Source: Maratus speciosus
Lineage: Eukaryota; Arthropoda; Arachnida; Araneae; Salticidae
DNA length: 64,000 bases
Reading direction: 5' to 3'
Assembly (NCBI GenBank): GCA_963932465.1
Contig: OZ010786.1
Location: 273,018,411-273,082,410, forward strand
Every line of letters starts with the position of its first letter. Position 1 is the stretch's first letter. This document shows positions 23,135 to 35,106 of the stretch, piece after piece. Under the pieces are notes generated by a model. That model searched no databases and was not told the DNA's origin. It was given only the letters and a program-made list of their open reading frames with translations. Made by a program: the position numbers and the translations under genes.

Positions 23135-26100
23135 TATAACTGATTATTATACATGTTTTTATGGTGCTTAACAGATTTATCTTGCTTTTAGATGTACCCA
23201 CAAAAGAATTAGGCCAAATTAATGTTTATATGCGGCAATACATTAAAGTTTATTTGAATTACTCCATACAGTTTCAAAAATAACAGAATTATATCGATTA
23301 TTGGAATTACCATTAATTTTTTCTAATACAAAATGCTGAGCGTATGTTTTATACTTCTAGCATGTGCACACAAAATTAATTCTTATACATGGACTAAGGG
23401 CAGATCTGCCTGTTGTGGTAATTTTTTATGTGCATTTTAAGAATGTTTTTAGTGTTGTACTACTGGAAACAGAAAGAAATATTTATAGCTGATTGAGACT
23501 TATAACACAGCGTCACCTATTTAAAATGATGTAAGCAATATTTATAATTGTTTTACAGGATCGTACCAATATTTGAATGCCATCTAGGAACGGAAGTACT
23601 TTTCCATCTAAACCTAATTTTAGTGTGTTATGTTACATGCGTGTAAAATCTCCATAACGCAACACCGCACCGTTTATTCACAATTTTTTGTTGATGTGCA
23701 TTTTCAATGACATTATATGTTTACCAGATAAACTAAATTTTTAACGTGTAATATGCTGAGTACATCCCTTTTAAAGTCGAAATAAGATCCACCCAGAATA
23801 ATTTGAGTACATTATCAGCTGCATGTAGTTATGGCATGAAACGGTTTTTCAGCAAGGCTACGCATTTTAGCTTGGCACAACTCGACGAATATGGCATAAA
23901 ATGTCTAAGATGACTTCCACACATACGCAATACTGTTGCTGTAAAAAGAGTTTTACAGCCATTTTTATAATGAGCATTATATATTACATGATATTCTAAT
24001 CGATTTTAACGACGAGCTATTCGAGGAACTAAGCAACTTTGGCTACAAAATTCAACACCATACACTTATTTTGAAAAATACAATTATTTTGAAAATTACA
24101 CTTAAATGTGTTTGGTAATCTGTACATTGCTTCGTTTATTTCTCCTTTAGTTATAATGTGAAATAAGCTGTATTGCTAAAATATCTTCAAAACTTCATAA
24201 TTTACGGAGAGCGTCTAATACGCTTAAAAGCTCTAATGCTTTTGCTGTATTTTATAATGTAAAATTTAAACCGAGAAATACTTAAATGCACCTATTTGTC
24301 CTGTAATTACTAAAGCTGACTTGTTCCGCCTCGAAATTATCTCGGTATTTAAAATATTCATACTCATAATTAAAGCTGTCCTGTCAAATTAATTATCAAA
24401 CTGCTGCAGATGAATGGCTGGAATTCAAGTCTGTGGCTTTCATTGTAAATATAACGTTCGAAATTTTCCTAAGTGACATTTGATTGAAAGGCACAGTTAA
24501 TATTGTTGTGTGAATTAAGAATGAGAGTGAAAGCTGTATATGGAATCAAAATTAAAGACATCCTTGAATTAGGTAAATACATTTTACATTAGAATGTTGC
24601 TATGTGCGTAAGTTAAAGAATAAGATATAGCAGAAGGTATAGTTTTATTTTTTTTATTTATGTATCTGAGGCAAGGGGTTGAATAAACATTACTTTTAAG
24701 TAACTTACGCTTCATTTAGATAATTAATGATAAAATCATTCAACTTTTACTCAAAAGTACCAATATGCATCTTAATATCGGATGTGGAATGATCCACTTG
24801 TCGAATAAAACACAATAGAGTTTCGCAATCATAAAAAGCAATAAAAGATAAGAAAGGATTTGTTCTTACCAAATTAGCTCTTAGTTCTTGCTTCTATATA
24901 GCATTCGGAAGTATATTTAACTAACAAACAAAATTTATTAGGTAGATTTTACACTTTTTATATAAATGTCGAATACAAGACACAAAATTTCTACAATCAA
25001 AACATAAACACAGCTACATACAATGAAAAATATAAACACAATTGTCAATCAACAGTTCGACTTGCTTAGCGCCGTTTGATGTGCTTTTCTCAAGATCGAG
25101 CAAATCAGTTTTCTAACTCGAGATTCGAATCGGTCTTGAACAGACATTTGGTTTTCAAACAATACCGGTATCTTCTAAAATCACCTATCAAATTAAAACA
25201 TGTAACAAAAGCGACCAAATTCACAGGTTTTATTTGTTCATTTTTACTCCAAGAGCAAGAAACACATATACATGATTTACAGTGATTTTCTTAATAAAAT
25301 TAATTATTTCTGGCTTAAACTGGTTGTTTGTAAAGAATTGATGTTCATTTACGTTCTAATACCCTATTTATGAAAGTGATTAATCACATTGGTGATTGGA
25401 TATCGAAAAACTATCATTTCAAGGAATCTAATAAGGTAATTTTTAGATGTAAGACGTCATTTGATACTAAATCGAAAACACGTACAAATTGACTTTTATT
25501 GGATATTTCTGATAGTTTTGGGGATGGCATCTATGTTTACTAAATTTCGTCTATAATAGCAATACACTCACTCTTACACGACAGTTCATTGTTATTTTAT
25601 ATGGACCATTGTTTCACAATTTCAAACTTTATCTTTCCAAATGTTATTAGAGTTCATCCGGAATTTAATTTGGATTCTGTATGAATACTCAAACTTCAGT
25701 TGAATTATTAGATGCGCTTTCGTAAAAATTTACTATAGCGTAATTTTTTTTCAAATGGCGTTGCTTGACAACCATTTTGGTTGAGTCTAAACAAATCTCT
25801 CAAACTCTGATCAAATCTCTAATTAAAAATGTCATACATATATGTATATTCTTTTTTCTAAATAAAAAATAAATTCATATTAGCGATAACTACAGAGTAA
25901 TAATTGCATTTAAATGTAGATAAAAAAAAAATTCGCATTTCTGTTTTCGTGTTGATTTTGGGTTGAATGCTCGAGTTCGAATCTGGTTTCGGGTCGATGT
26001 CGATTATATTTTTTAGAATCGTTCGGGTATGACATGACCATGCAGGGCACTTTGCCATAAAGCAGGAATCTAAGAAATGAGGTGACATTAATTTTTCTTA

Positions 26101-27948
26101 TCTAGCAATAACAATATAAAAGTAATTTAATATTTGAAAGTCAAAAATATGAATAATTTTAATTCCAAAACTTATGGCACAAATGGCTTTAAAATTGATA
26201 TCTTGGCATACATGTAAACTTAGGATTAAAAAAAAAGGATAAAAATATTTTCTGTACATTGGAAGTTTATATGGAAAGTTTAAAAGTTAGTACAAATTTT
26301 AATATGTAGACGGTTTCCAAAGCATAATTCATGTACACTATCTAAAATTACACGTTGTTTTCAATCGTTTATTAACGATATCAGTTTTATAGGATCATTT
26401 TTGGCAGAACTAGTGAGAGATGTTTAACTGTTTTTTCAGCACTCTTTCTAGTATTTCCTTTTTATATTTTTGTTTGTTTAAAATCTATTTCCCTGTTAGA
26501 AATTAAAAAATAAATACAAAAATCGACAAACAAGATGTAATTTTAAGGAATGTTCTTGTGTATTACAGTAAGGTAAATTAAACATATTAATATATAAAAT
26601 TCATAAGTAAGTATAGGTCCTTCTTTTTAGGTTATTGTAAAACAAAAACAACTTTTTTTTGCATCAATGTGAACGAAAATTTTAATAAACAAAATAATTA
26701 ATATTTCTTGCTTATATTGAATAAGACATTCAGAGCAGTGAAATTAATTGAGTATAATTACCCTTATTTTCCTTTGCCCCTCTCTTTCTCCAGAATGCAA
26801 TTACTGCTAATGCCCATCATGCTAAACAATGTCTACAAGCATTTGGTTCTAGAAGTATAGTTAGAGATATGTATGATACTTATTTTCTTCGCTTTCAACA
26901 TTAAGGTGATTGAATATTTAAAGGATAATGAAATGTTAAAAAAGAAAGAAAAAGAAAAGATATTGAAAATAGAGGTTTTCGTGCCGTATTTTGCATCTTT
27001 TAAACCTAAAATACAGTAGAAATATGGTATAAATATTTGTTTTTTATGTATTTCCACGCGTAACTTTGATAGGAACTCCGATTTTCATTTCTTTTTTCTG
27101 GGGGGGGGGGGGGGGGGGGTTGCATTCTCCCAGGGGTTCCATTTCAATTAAATTAGAATCTAAAAAGAATGCACTTGTCCATCTGTCGGTTTTCTTATAT
27201 ATGTTATGGGTTATCACTTTTGTAGAAATTGACCAGCTTTGACAAATTTAGAGTATGGAGTTACGATGTACAATATAATTTTACGTCTTACTCTTGCCTT
27301 TTAACAACTTTTTCTAAAACAGTTATTGTTTTGTGTATGGTTGAGTTTAACTCAACCTCAAGCTGTTTTATTGTGTATCGTTTTTTACAGGATGAAGTAA
27401 AAAAACTATAAGTTTAATGTCTACTACTTATCAAAATGAGCGATATTAGCAAAAATGTGATTTAAAACTAATTTAGTAATATTTATTTTGATAAATAAAT
27501 TATTATTAAATTAAGTTTATAAAACAAATTAGTATTTTTGAGAAATATAAATAAAACTACACGAAGTTCCAATAAAAAAGGGAATATTACATCCTCTTCA
27601 CTGCTTTAACCAAAAGCTTTCTCATTAAAATCACATTTGAAATAAAATATGATTTTATAAACATGTATAAAAAGATTGAATCTTTTTCTACAGTTTAATC
27701 ATATAATATATATATATATATAAAATCACACATATGTCAAAACTTATGGAATCTGATACAAATGAGAAAAAAAAAACCTCCACATAAAAGTCTTTTTGAA
27801 AAGAATTTTTTTTATTGTTGTATTTTTCTAATTTTCTACTGTTAGAAATGTTTGCTCACTAAAAAACATTTCCTGAAAAATATCTTTATAAAGATATCGC
27901 AACGCGTGAAAAACATTGGAATAAAACTAGCAGGTAGTATTAAAAACA
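23135..27948. other. AT-rich stretch without a recognised gene
   Basis: I examined both strands and found no domain, no terminal repeats and no tRNA-like structure. A run of 20 G at 27100-27119 and a short TA repeat near 27705-27722 are the only marked features. If host regulatory DNA or exons are present, they are not recognisable from sequence alone. Confidence 0.4.
27100..27119. repeat. Poly(G) run, 20 bases
   Basis: Uninterrupted G homopolymer in strongly AT-rich surroundings. A shorter G run (15) is at 30792-30806. Confidence 0.95.
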
Positions 27949-28579
27949 CTAGCCGCCCCTGGTGACCAGCTTTGTCTCCCTTAAATGTATGCTAAGCATT
28001 CATTGCATCATGTTACATTTATTCATAATTTAATTTATTTGCTCAATCCTTCTCCAAATCGGAAGATTTTGATACAGAAATCAAGAACTCTGTATATGTT
28101 AGGCGGGCGCAAATAATAAATCGCCAAACATTGTTCCCATTGCATTTTTTCGTATTTTATTAATTTCATTAAGAATATAATCCTTTCATTCATTTTATTT
28201 AAAATACATAACTTTAATTTTAAACTGAAACGCTTAAAATTCATTACCGTCGCTTATTTCTTAAAAAGAAAAAAAAAGTAAAGAAAAGAAAAAAAAATAC
28301 TATAAACCAAAACATTTAATTTCAACATCAAAATATTGTTTTAATTTACCATGCGAAAAATAAAAAATTGCTACTGGCGAGTTAAAAAATGCTATTGGCG
28401 AGATTTTTGCCCGGTTAACATAAAAGTACCAAGAACTGTTTGCGATCATGGCAATTTTTATGTTATTTTATTCTAAAAAATAATTTTCATTAAAAATGGG
28501 CGCCTTGCATATGAAAAAGGATGCGGTCTGCCCGTAATTGTTTATGACAGTCACATGGCATGGACTATTATAATATAGA
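27949..28579 (-). mobile_element. Helitron-like non-autonomous element, 631 bp
   Basis: On the minus strand the element starts TCTATATTATAATA directly after an A (28580). It ends with a hairpin CTGGTCACCAG followed six bases later by CTAG, then a T (27948). A 5' TC, a 3' hairpin just before CTRR, insertion between A and T, and no target duplication are the Helitron hallmarks. The 5' 60 bases (CATGTGACTGTCAT) recur at 52087 and 52326, and the 3' end recurs at 55055 and 55521. No coding; it would depend on a Rep/helicase elsewhere. Confidence 0.65.
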
Positions 28580-29492
28580 TAATGTAATATTTCTGATACT
28601 TTATTTCTAAAATATAAAGAAGAACATTAGCTTTATTAAACACACGAATAAAACACATAAAAATACATTATGAATAACTATAAGCAACCTTAAAGAGTTT
28701 GATATATGGTAAAAAAGAATTTTTAACTGAAAAAGATTTATTTGATGAAGGGAAGTTTGGTGCGTTATATAATGAGAAAAATATACATGGAATAAAGACT
28801 TATCGCTAGGGATTCTTGTTTTAAAAATGACACAGTTCATTTTTTCTTAATTTAAATCAAACAAGTTAATTAAGTTAGCTAAATAGGTAGATATTATTAT
28901 AAATATTATAATTACAATAATAACATTTTTTATTTTTATTTTTATTATGTATACTAAAATTATTATATTTCCTTTAAGTTTCATTCACCTAAAAGTTTTA
29001 AAAAGGATGTAAATGAATATTTACTTTTTAAACATTGCAACTGAAAACAATGTTACAATCGAAATGTAATGTGGTATAACTGAACAATACATTTAAATAA
29101 TTTAAAAAAATTAAAAATATTACGTTCTCAAAGAAATAATGTGTTCACAGAGCCTGTGAAATCATGTTCGTTGCCTGTCACATACTTGTTTGTACCGGTT
29201 TCTGTATCTGTAAAATTATTTTAAAACTTTTTTTCATGATAGATTATCGTTTCAGTTATTATAATCGTTTATTAAAAATGCAACACAAACAATGATGAAT
29301 GAGGTATCATTCGAAATTATTTTGAACCAACATCTGACATAACACACCCATATTTCCCTTATGTTTCTTTCCTTGAAAAGCTTATCATTTTTGGTTTCCG
29401 GATATTTCAAAAAGGTATTTAGAAATAACAGGTTTTCTTCAACTAACGTACTATTCAATTCAAGTACCTTTTTAGGTGCGTTCATAATTAAA
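28580..29492. other. AT-rich stretch without a recognised gene
   Basis: No open frame with recognisable content, no repeat structure seen. Confidence 0.4.
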
Positions 29493-30406
29493 GTAGGGGA
29501 GTACACAGTAAGACATGGTTCACAATGAGACAGCAGCCATGTTGACATATAGTTGTAACTTTTTCTTCAACCTGGCACACACACATAACGACCTCATCTT
29601 ATGCAATACGTGGATGTAGTTTCAGCACTTCAGTTACTCGTCCGACAAAATGGTAAATAATTCCTTATTTTATAGTGGTTAAAGTTAGGTAAACGTCTAT
29701 TTTAGAGTTTATTTCCTTCAATATGGCATATATTTACTTAATCAAACCTAGCTATATCTAATAATAGACTATTTCGGCGAAACGACATAAACTTTTTAAA
29801 GAGATGAAATTGATGCAACAGATGTGGCATCCATTTTGTTACAACGTAACGAAAGTACACAGTGAAACACACAGTTGTGGTACACAGTGAGACGTGTCTT
29901 ATTGTGTACCTACTATGCGGTTCTAATGTTAAAAGAGTTATTTATTAATAAAAGAAGGTTTTTCTCTCTCTCTTTCTATGTGTGTGTGTGGGCGTGCGAT
30001 GGCTAGGGAAATTTACTAAACGTAAGAGGCTGAAAATTTGCATGAAGGTAGCCCAAGGTCTGACATTGTTCACCCGAGTCTCATATTTTAAATATTTTGA
30101 AAATCTAGAAATATTAATTAGAAATCATAAACTGCAGAAAATTATTGATAGAGTGTAAAAATGTACGATTTATGAAAATATATACATTTTCTCACTGTGC
30201 ACTACTTGTGGTACACAGTGAGACAATTTTCGATACTCCGTTATGCTGCTTCTGTGCTTTTATAAATAACTTTTTTAAAACCATTTATACATTAATGTGT
30301 AGCACATTGTGTAGCTTAAAGATATAGCAAAAAAATTGCAAAAGAATAAAAATCGTCGCCATTTCTTAAGTAATAATAATTTTCGTCTCACTGTGTACTA
30401 CCCTGC
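29493..30406. mobile_element. TIR element with clustered GTACACAGTGAGAC motifs
   Basis: The left end (AGGGGAGTACACAGTAAGAC at 29495) and right end (read inward AGGGTAGTACACAGTGAGAC, ending about 30403) are inverted repeats. The 14-bp core recurs inside in both orientations: near 29855, a back-to-back pair at 29880-29909, and an outward-facing pair near 30191-30224. No transposase is present. The superfamily is unclear because the target duplication is not evident. The repeated core could be the binding site of a transposase. Confidence 0.6.
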
Positions 30407-30408
30407 CC

Positions 30409-30562
30409 TATATAATTACATAGCACCTATAGCCATAGTGTAGTCCGTCTGTCTGTCTGCATATAACAGCACAAAAACTATCCAACCGAATGGTTTGAAA
30501 TTTAAAATACATAATTGTTGCATAGTATTGCCTAATCATTTCAAATTTTATGAAAATCGGAC
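30409..30562 (+). repeat. Dispersed repeat 'GTCTGTCTG-CATATAACAGC', copy 1
   Basis: Shares TAGCACCTATAG, CCGTCTGTCT, GCATATAACAGC and CATTTCAAATTTTA, in that order, with 33222-33372 (same strand) and 48655-48803 (opposite strand). It abuts the right end of the TIR element. Non-coding. Confidence 0.75.
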
Positions 30563-30865
30563 GTATAGTTAATTATTACAGGGATAGGCAAAAGAATACC
30601 GCTACACTATGGCCAATGGGAAAAATAGTTTCAAGTGCATTTTAATTATGTTAGACGCTTTAGAACATAAAGAAATTTATATTCATTTAAGAAGTGAAGT
30701 AAAATATACATTCTCTAGAATATGCAGTGCAAATAATATTTATTATTAATTTACAGGGCCACACAAAAGTATTCCGTTACATAATGGTATAGGGGGGGGG
30801 GGGGGGTAATTGTTTGGAGCGTATTTTAATTATGTTAAAATATTTAACATTGAATTAAATTGATA
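30563..30865 (+). repeat. Degenerate tandem array, part left of the Tc3-like insertion
   Basis: Units begin with a version of TTACAGGGCCACACAAAAGT (at about 30568 and 30754) followed by CCGTTACA-like text and an AT-rich remainder with GCATTTTAATTATGTTA. The array resumes beyond the transposon at 32408. Confidence 0.65.
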
Positions 30866-32407
30866 CAGTGGTGGTCAAAATTATAAGTACAAGGGAAAAA
30901 TCGCCAAATCTTGGCTACATTTGGCCGGAAACATATGCAAATTTAATGGATGGAAACTAAAAGAAAAATGAAGAATATTTTTATAAGTTTTTATGGAAAT
31001 ATGTGGAAAATTCATATTCATAAAATGTATTATGGATTTATGCAGCCATCTGATATGGACAAAATTATAAGAACAGCTGTATTTGTGTGTTCTAAAAAGT
31101 AAAATGTGCATGTTTTTTGCTCTGCACACGGAACTCAGCGACGATATAAATGCTTAGTAATCGTTTAGGATCGTCGTATTCTGTTTTTCAGTTATGCTGC
31201 TAGGTACAAAGTTTTCGGAGTTTGAGAAAGGGAAAGTGGATGCATTTAAAAGTTCAGGACTTTCTGTACGCCAAATTGCGACAAAGCTTAATAGATCAAG
31301 AAGTGTTATTTACAATTATCTTAAAAATCCCGGTAAATATGGACGGCAAAGACATACAGGTAGGCCATCTTCTGTTTCTGTACGGGAAAAAAAATTATAA
31401 TAAGGCGAGCTTGCTCCAAAAAACAAACGTCAACAGAAATAAAACGTGAATTGAACTTAGAATGCAGTGCTCGAATTTTACAAAAAGAAAAAAGGGTTCG
31501 CTATGGTAAATATATGTCACGACCGCCTCTTACAAAAGTTCATAAGAGACTGAGGATGGAGTTTGCCAAAAAATGCACTGCTATGGGAAAAAAGCGGGAT
31601 GATGTTGTCTTTTCAGATGAGAAAAAGTTTAATTTGGATGTATCAGATGGTTTTCGCTACTTCTGGTATGATCTCCGTAGAGAAAAGAAATTTTCTCAAA
31701 GCGTGCATTTGGGGGTGGCTCAATAATGGTTTGGGGAGGTTTCGCAACTGGTGGAACTACTCCAATAGTTTTTTATGCAGGGTAGAATGAATTCTGAGAG
31801 TTATGTAGATGTATTGGGCGATAATCTTTTATCAGAAGCTCCGTTAATAACGAGTGGAGACTATTTTTTCCAGCAGGACAATGCCTCAGTACATGTTTCC
31901 CAAACTTCAAAATCGTGGTTTGATGCTAATTTTGTGAAACTACTTCATTGGCCAGCCAGAAGCCCTGATCTGAATCCAATGGAAAATCTATGGGGTACTT
32001 TGGCACACGAAGTATACAAAAATGGTATACAATATGAAGACAAGTAAGAACTCATGTCCTCCATCGAAAAAGCCTGGTCAAAAATTTCCAAGAACATTCT
32101 TAAGGAACTGTCAAACTCCATGACGTCAAGACTGATCAAAGTGTTTGAGAAGAAGGGGAAGATTATTAATTATTAGTGTGTTTCAGGCAAAAACATTCAT
32201 TGTCCTTATAATTTTGTCCAATTTTTACAATGACGTATTTTATTAATTATGGAAAAACATTCATATTTTGCATTTTCCAATGTTTTGCATTCTATAATGG
32301 TTTCTAGCATAAAAAAGCTTTTTATGTATAAATTTCACTTTATTTTGTTCAGAAATAAATTTTTTCTGTGCAATTTTCAATTGTTCTTATAATTCTGACC
32401 ACCACTG
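30866..32407 (+). mobile_element. Tc3-like transposon, 1,542 bp
   Basis: The ends are CAGTGGTGGTCAAAATTATA and its near-complement (GTGGTCAGAATTATAA), with TA duplicated at 30864-30865 and 32408-32409. A transposase of the Tc1/mariner superfamily occupies the plus strand. The element interrupts a tandem array, so the array is older. Confidence 0.92.
31194..32176 (+). pseudogene. Tc3-like transposase (DD34E), frameshifted
   Basis: ATG at 31194 opens an N-terminal helix-turn-helix (SEFEKGKVDAFKSSGLSVRQ) ending NPGKYG, as in Tc3. Frameshifts occur in the A run near 31388, in the G run near 31703-31709, and in the T run near 31768-31774. A TAA (32045-32047) lies near the C-terminus, before the frame closes at 32174-32176. 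All three catalytic residues remain: VVFSDEKKF, FQQDNASVH and SPDLNPMENLWG, with 34 residues between the last two. Part of the linker between the two DNA-binding units looks deleted. The product in family members cuts and pastes the element at TA sites; this copy cannot encode it. Confidence 0.9.
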
Positions 32408-33010
32408 TATATGTTGCTGAGTTTACTGCAGATTACTTCCTGTATAATAGAAAGTGCATTTTATTTACAGGTACACACAAAGTATTTCGGATACTATACC
32501 TGAAGTATGGTATATTACCGATGAATGCTGTAAGTGCATTTTTAGTTGTGATATGAGGTTTCAAATTTAACTAAATTTTTGCATATTACGTTGTGTGTAT
32601 AAATTATGTACATCATATACAGAGCTACACAGAATATTTCATAAGGGTTACCGAGTGTGAACGAAAATAGTTTAAAGGTGGTTTTTAAATGAGTTATGCA
32701 TTTTCAAACTGAATGATATTTAGTATACTCAGCTATGTTTGTAAAATATAGATAAAATGATATACAGATCCACGCAAAGAATTGGATACATGGCCGTCTA
32801 TGGATGATAATCTCTGGTAGTGTAATTTCAGTAGTTTTAAGCATGTTTTATTCTTAAATTTTAGCTAAATAGTAGCGTGTACGTAAATATAGTAGGTAAA
32901 ATACAGGGCTGTACAAAATGATTGAAGTATGCTTTCAGCTATTGATAAAATTTTCTGAACGTCAAATTTCAACCTATTATGCGTTTTCACCACTTTACAA
33001 CATAGTTGAA
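32408..33010 (+). repeat. Degenerate tandem array, part right of the Tc3-like insertion
   Basis: Unit starts are TTACAGGTACACACAAAGTA (32465), ATACAGAGCTACACAGAAT (32619), ATACAGATCCACGCAAAGAA (32762) and ATACAGGGCTGTACAAAATG (about 32902). This gives spacings near 140-155 bp. The remainders of the units are poorly conserved. Related single units lie at about 6783 and, inverted, at about 62010 and 62145. Confidence 0.65.
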
Positions 33011-33544
33011 AAGTGTTTATGAATTCTGTTTGTTTGTCCTTCTGTCTGTCCCAACTAAAACTTGCGTTAATAGAGTAGGATCACTCTGTAACTTGTATAA
33101 TTTTATTGAGATTTACTATACCATGTTCGGTATTGAAAATAAACTATGTAGCGCCCATAGTTTATTTAAAAAGACACTCAAAACTTTTCCATTACATACG
33201 GGTCTATGGGGAAAAGGCGTAATTATATAAATACGTAGCACCTATAGACGTCATCTTGTCCGTCTGTCTATCCGCATATAACAGCGTAAAAGCTACCCAG
33301 CCGACTGGTTGGAAATTTCGTATATATAATCGTTGCAGTATCTTATCGAGTCATTTCAAATTTTACAAAAATTGAGTCAAAACATAAAAAGATATTAATA
33401 AACGTTTTCTATATTCTATTAATTCCTACCATATGTAAATAATTCTATGGTATCCCATGATAGGTAATGATTCGAGTTTCCCATGGTGATTACGTCCTAT
33501 TTAAGATGGGGTCATATTATTTCCATATTAGTGAATTTAATATA
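33011..33544. other. Stretch with dispersed repeat copy 2
   Basis: 33222-33372 is the second copy of the repeat at 30409-30562. A related shorter piece with GTCCTTCTGTCTGTCC is at about 33038. No gene. Confidence 0.6.
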
Positions 33545-34683
33545 CACTGGTTATCAAAAATTAAGGAAAAGTCACAAAATGCCAATTTTTAAATACGAGA
33601 ATACTCAAAAGGAAGTGATATAATTCGAATAATTACTATTCCTGCAGAACAGCTAGTCTATATAACATGTCATTCAGGTCACACATTGTCACAAGAGTCA
33701 CAGTCACTACGGCGAAACAAAAAATAGAAAATTCCATACGTCTCTTTTATGAGTCTCAAATGACTACTATATGTGACTCCACTGACAGGTCACTGTGACT
33801 GCTGCTTTGTGGCGGGTCACCAGGTGACTTTACAATGTCATTTCATTGAGACTCTCGTGTGACTCTCATCTGGAGACTCAATTTCAAAGTCATTGTGAAC
33901 GTTGCATTATGATAAATCCCCAAATAATGTCAAATTAAAGTCACATGGTGACTTTTCACCACTTTTCACAGTGGTGACTTTACAGTAGGGTCTCTGTTAC
34001 CATTTGACAAAGTCATGTGACAGAAAGCCACCATGTGATTTTAATGTGACATTATTTGGCGATTTATCATAATGCAACGTTCACAATGACTTTGAAATTG
34101 AATCTCCAGATGAGAGTCACACGAGAGTCTCAATGAAACGACATTGCAAAGTCACCTGGTGACTCGTCACAAAGCAGCAGTCACAGTGACCTGTCAGTGG
34201 AGTCACATATAGTAGTCATTTGGGACTCATAAAAGAGACGTATGGAATTTCCTATTTTTTGTTTCGCCGTAGTGACTGTGGCTCTTATGACCATGTGTGA
34301 CCTGAATGAGATGTTATATGGACTAGCTGTTCTGCAGAGATAGTAATTATTAAAATTATATTACTTCCTTTTGAGAATTCGCGTATTTTTAAAAATTAGC
34401 AATTTGTGACTTTTCCTTAATTTTTGGGCCCCACCAGTGGCCGAGAGGTTCTGCTCTCGAAGCTGGTAGACGGGAGGTGCTGGGTTCGATCCCAATCGCG
34501 CCTGTCGGCCTAATCGTTCGGAGTTTTCGTGGTTTTCTTCGAGCCTTGGATTTCCAAGCGTTAATACGGGTTAGGTTCCCTTAGAAAGACCCCCACGAAG
34601 GGCACTCCCCCTCTGGGCCTATATCCCTCGAGCAGATAATTGGCCGTCAAAAATCAACCAACCTTAATTTTTGATAACCAGTG
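33545..34683. mobile_element. Palindromic foldback element sharing Tc1-like ends
   Basis: The left arm (33545-33955) and right arm (34024-34683, minus the inserted SINE) are reverse complements over about 411 bp, with a 68-bp loop. The end, CACTGGTTATCAAAAATTAA, nearly matches the Tc1-like element at 20203-21690, including the following AAAA.TCACAAAA. TA flanks both sides. The arms are rich in GTCAC/GTGAC words. It has no transposase, so it is a non-autonomous relative that a Tc1 transposase of that family could have moved. Confidence 0.85.
34427..34661 (+). mobile_element. tRNA-derived SINE, 235 bp
   Basis: The head has an A box (AGTGGCCGAGAGGTTC) and a B box GGTTCGATCCC (34483-34493), as in a Ser/Leu-like tRNA. 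It is followed by a non-tRNA body (CGGAGTTTTCGTGGTTTTC, GGGTTAGGTTCCC) and a short A-rich tail. A perfect 12-bp duplication CCTTAATTTTTG flanks it (34415-34426 and 34662-34673), showing insertion by a LINE-type machinery into the right arm of the palindrome. It would be transcribed by RNA polymerase III from the internal promoter. Confidence 0.88.
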
Positions 34684-35106
34684 TATATAATCGTAATAAA
34701 TTTTGTATTCATGCATTTTTGGATAAGAGTGCAATAGCCTTTGGACAAAAATGCCAATATTTATAAAACTTCGTTATAATACGAACGCAATTCATTTGCC
34801 ATGTTTGACGTATAGTTTTTAACTTGTTTATTGTTACTAATATTAATAATAAGGTCACATTAAATTATATTAAAACCTATATTCATGATTTTGTTTTTAA
34901 TTAGAAGATGCAAATGATGATTTTTTGCTATACTCGTATAGTATTGCAATATTTTTACACATTTTCCAACTTGTTTATTATTACTATTATTAATAATAAG
35001 GTCACATTAAATGATATTAAAACCTACATTCATTATTTCTTTTTATTAGAAGATGCAAATGATGTTTTTTGCTATACTCGTACAGTATTATAATATTTTT
35101 ACACAT
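34684..35106. repeat. Tandem duplication of ~145 bp
   Basis: 34821-34964 and 34978-35106 are direct copies (shared AATAATAAGGTCACATTAAA and TGCTATACTCGTA). The first 137 bases of the interval (34684-34820) hold nothing I recognise. Confidence 0.85.

Noticed and set aside
23135..27948. Possible host exons in the longest repeat-poor stretch
   Set aside because: No open frame with a domain, no clear splice-bounded coding pattern; calling a gene would be a guess without transcripts.
33545..34683. A microRNA or long hairpin RNA gene
   Set aside because: The TA flanks and Tc1-like ends explain the palindrome as a transposon; RNA processing cannot be judged from sequence alone.
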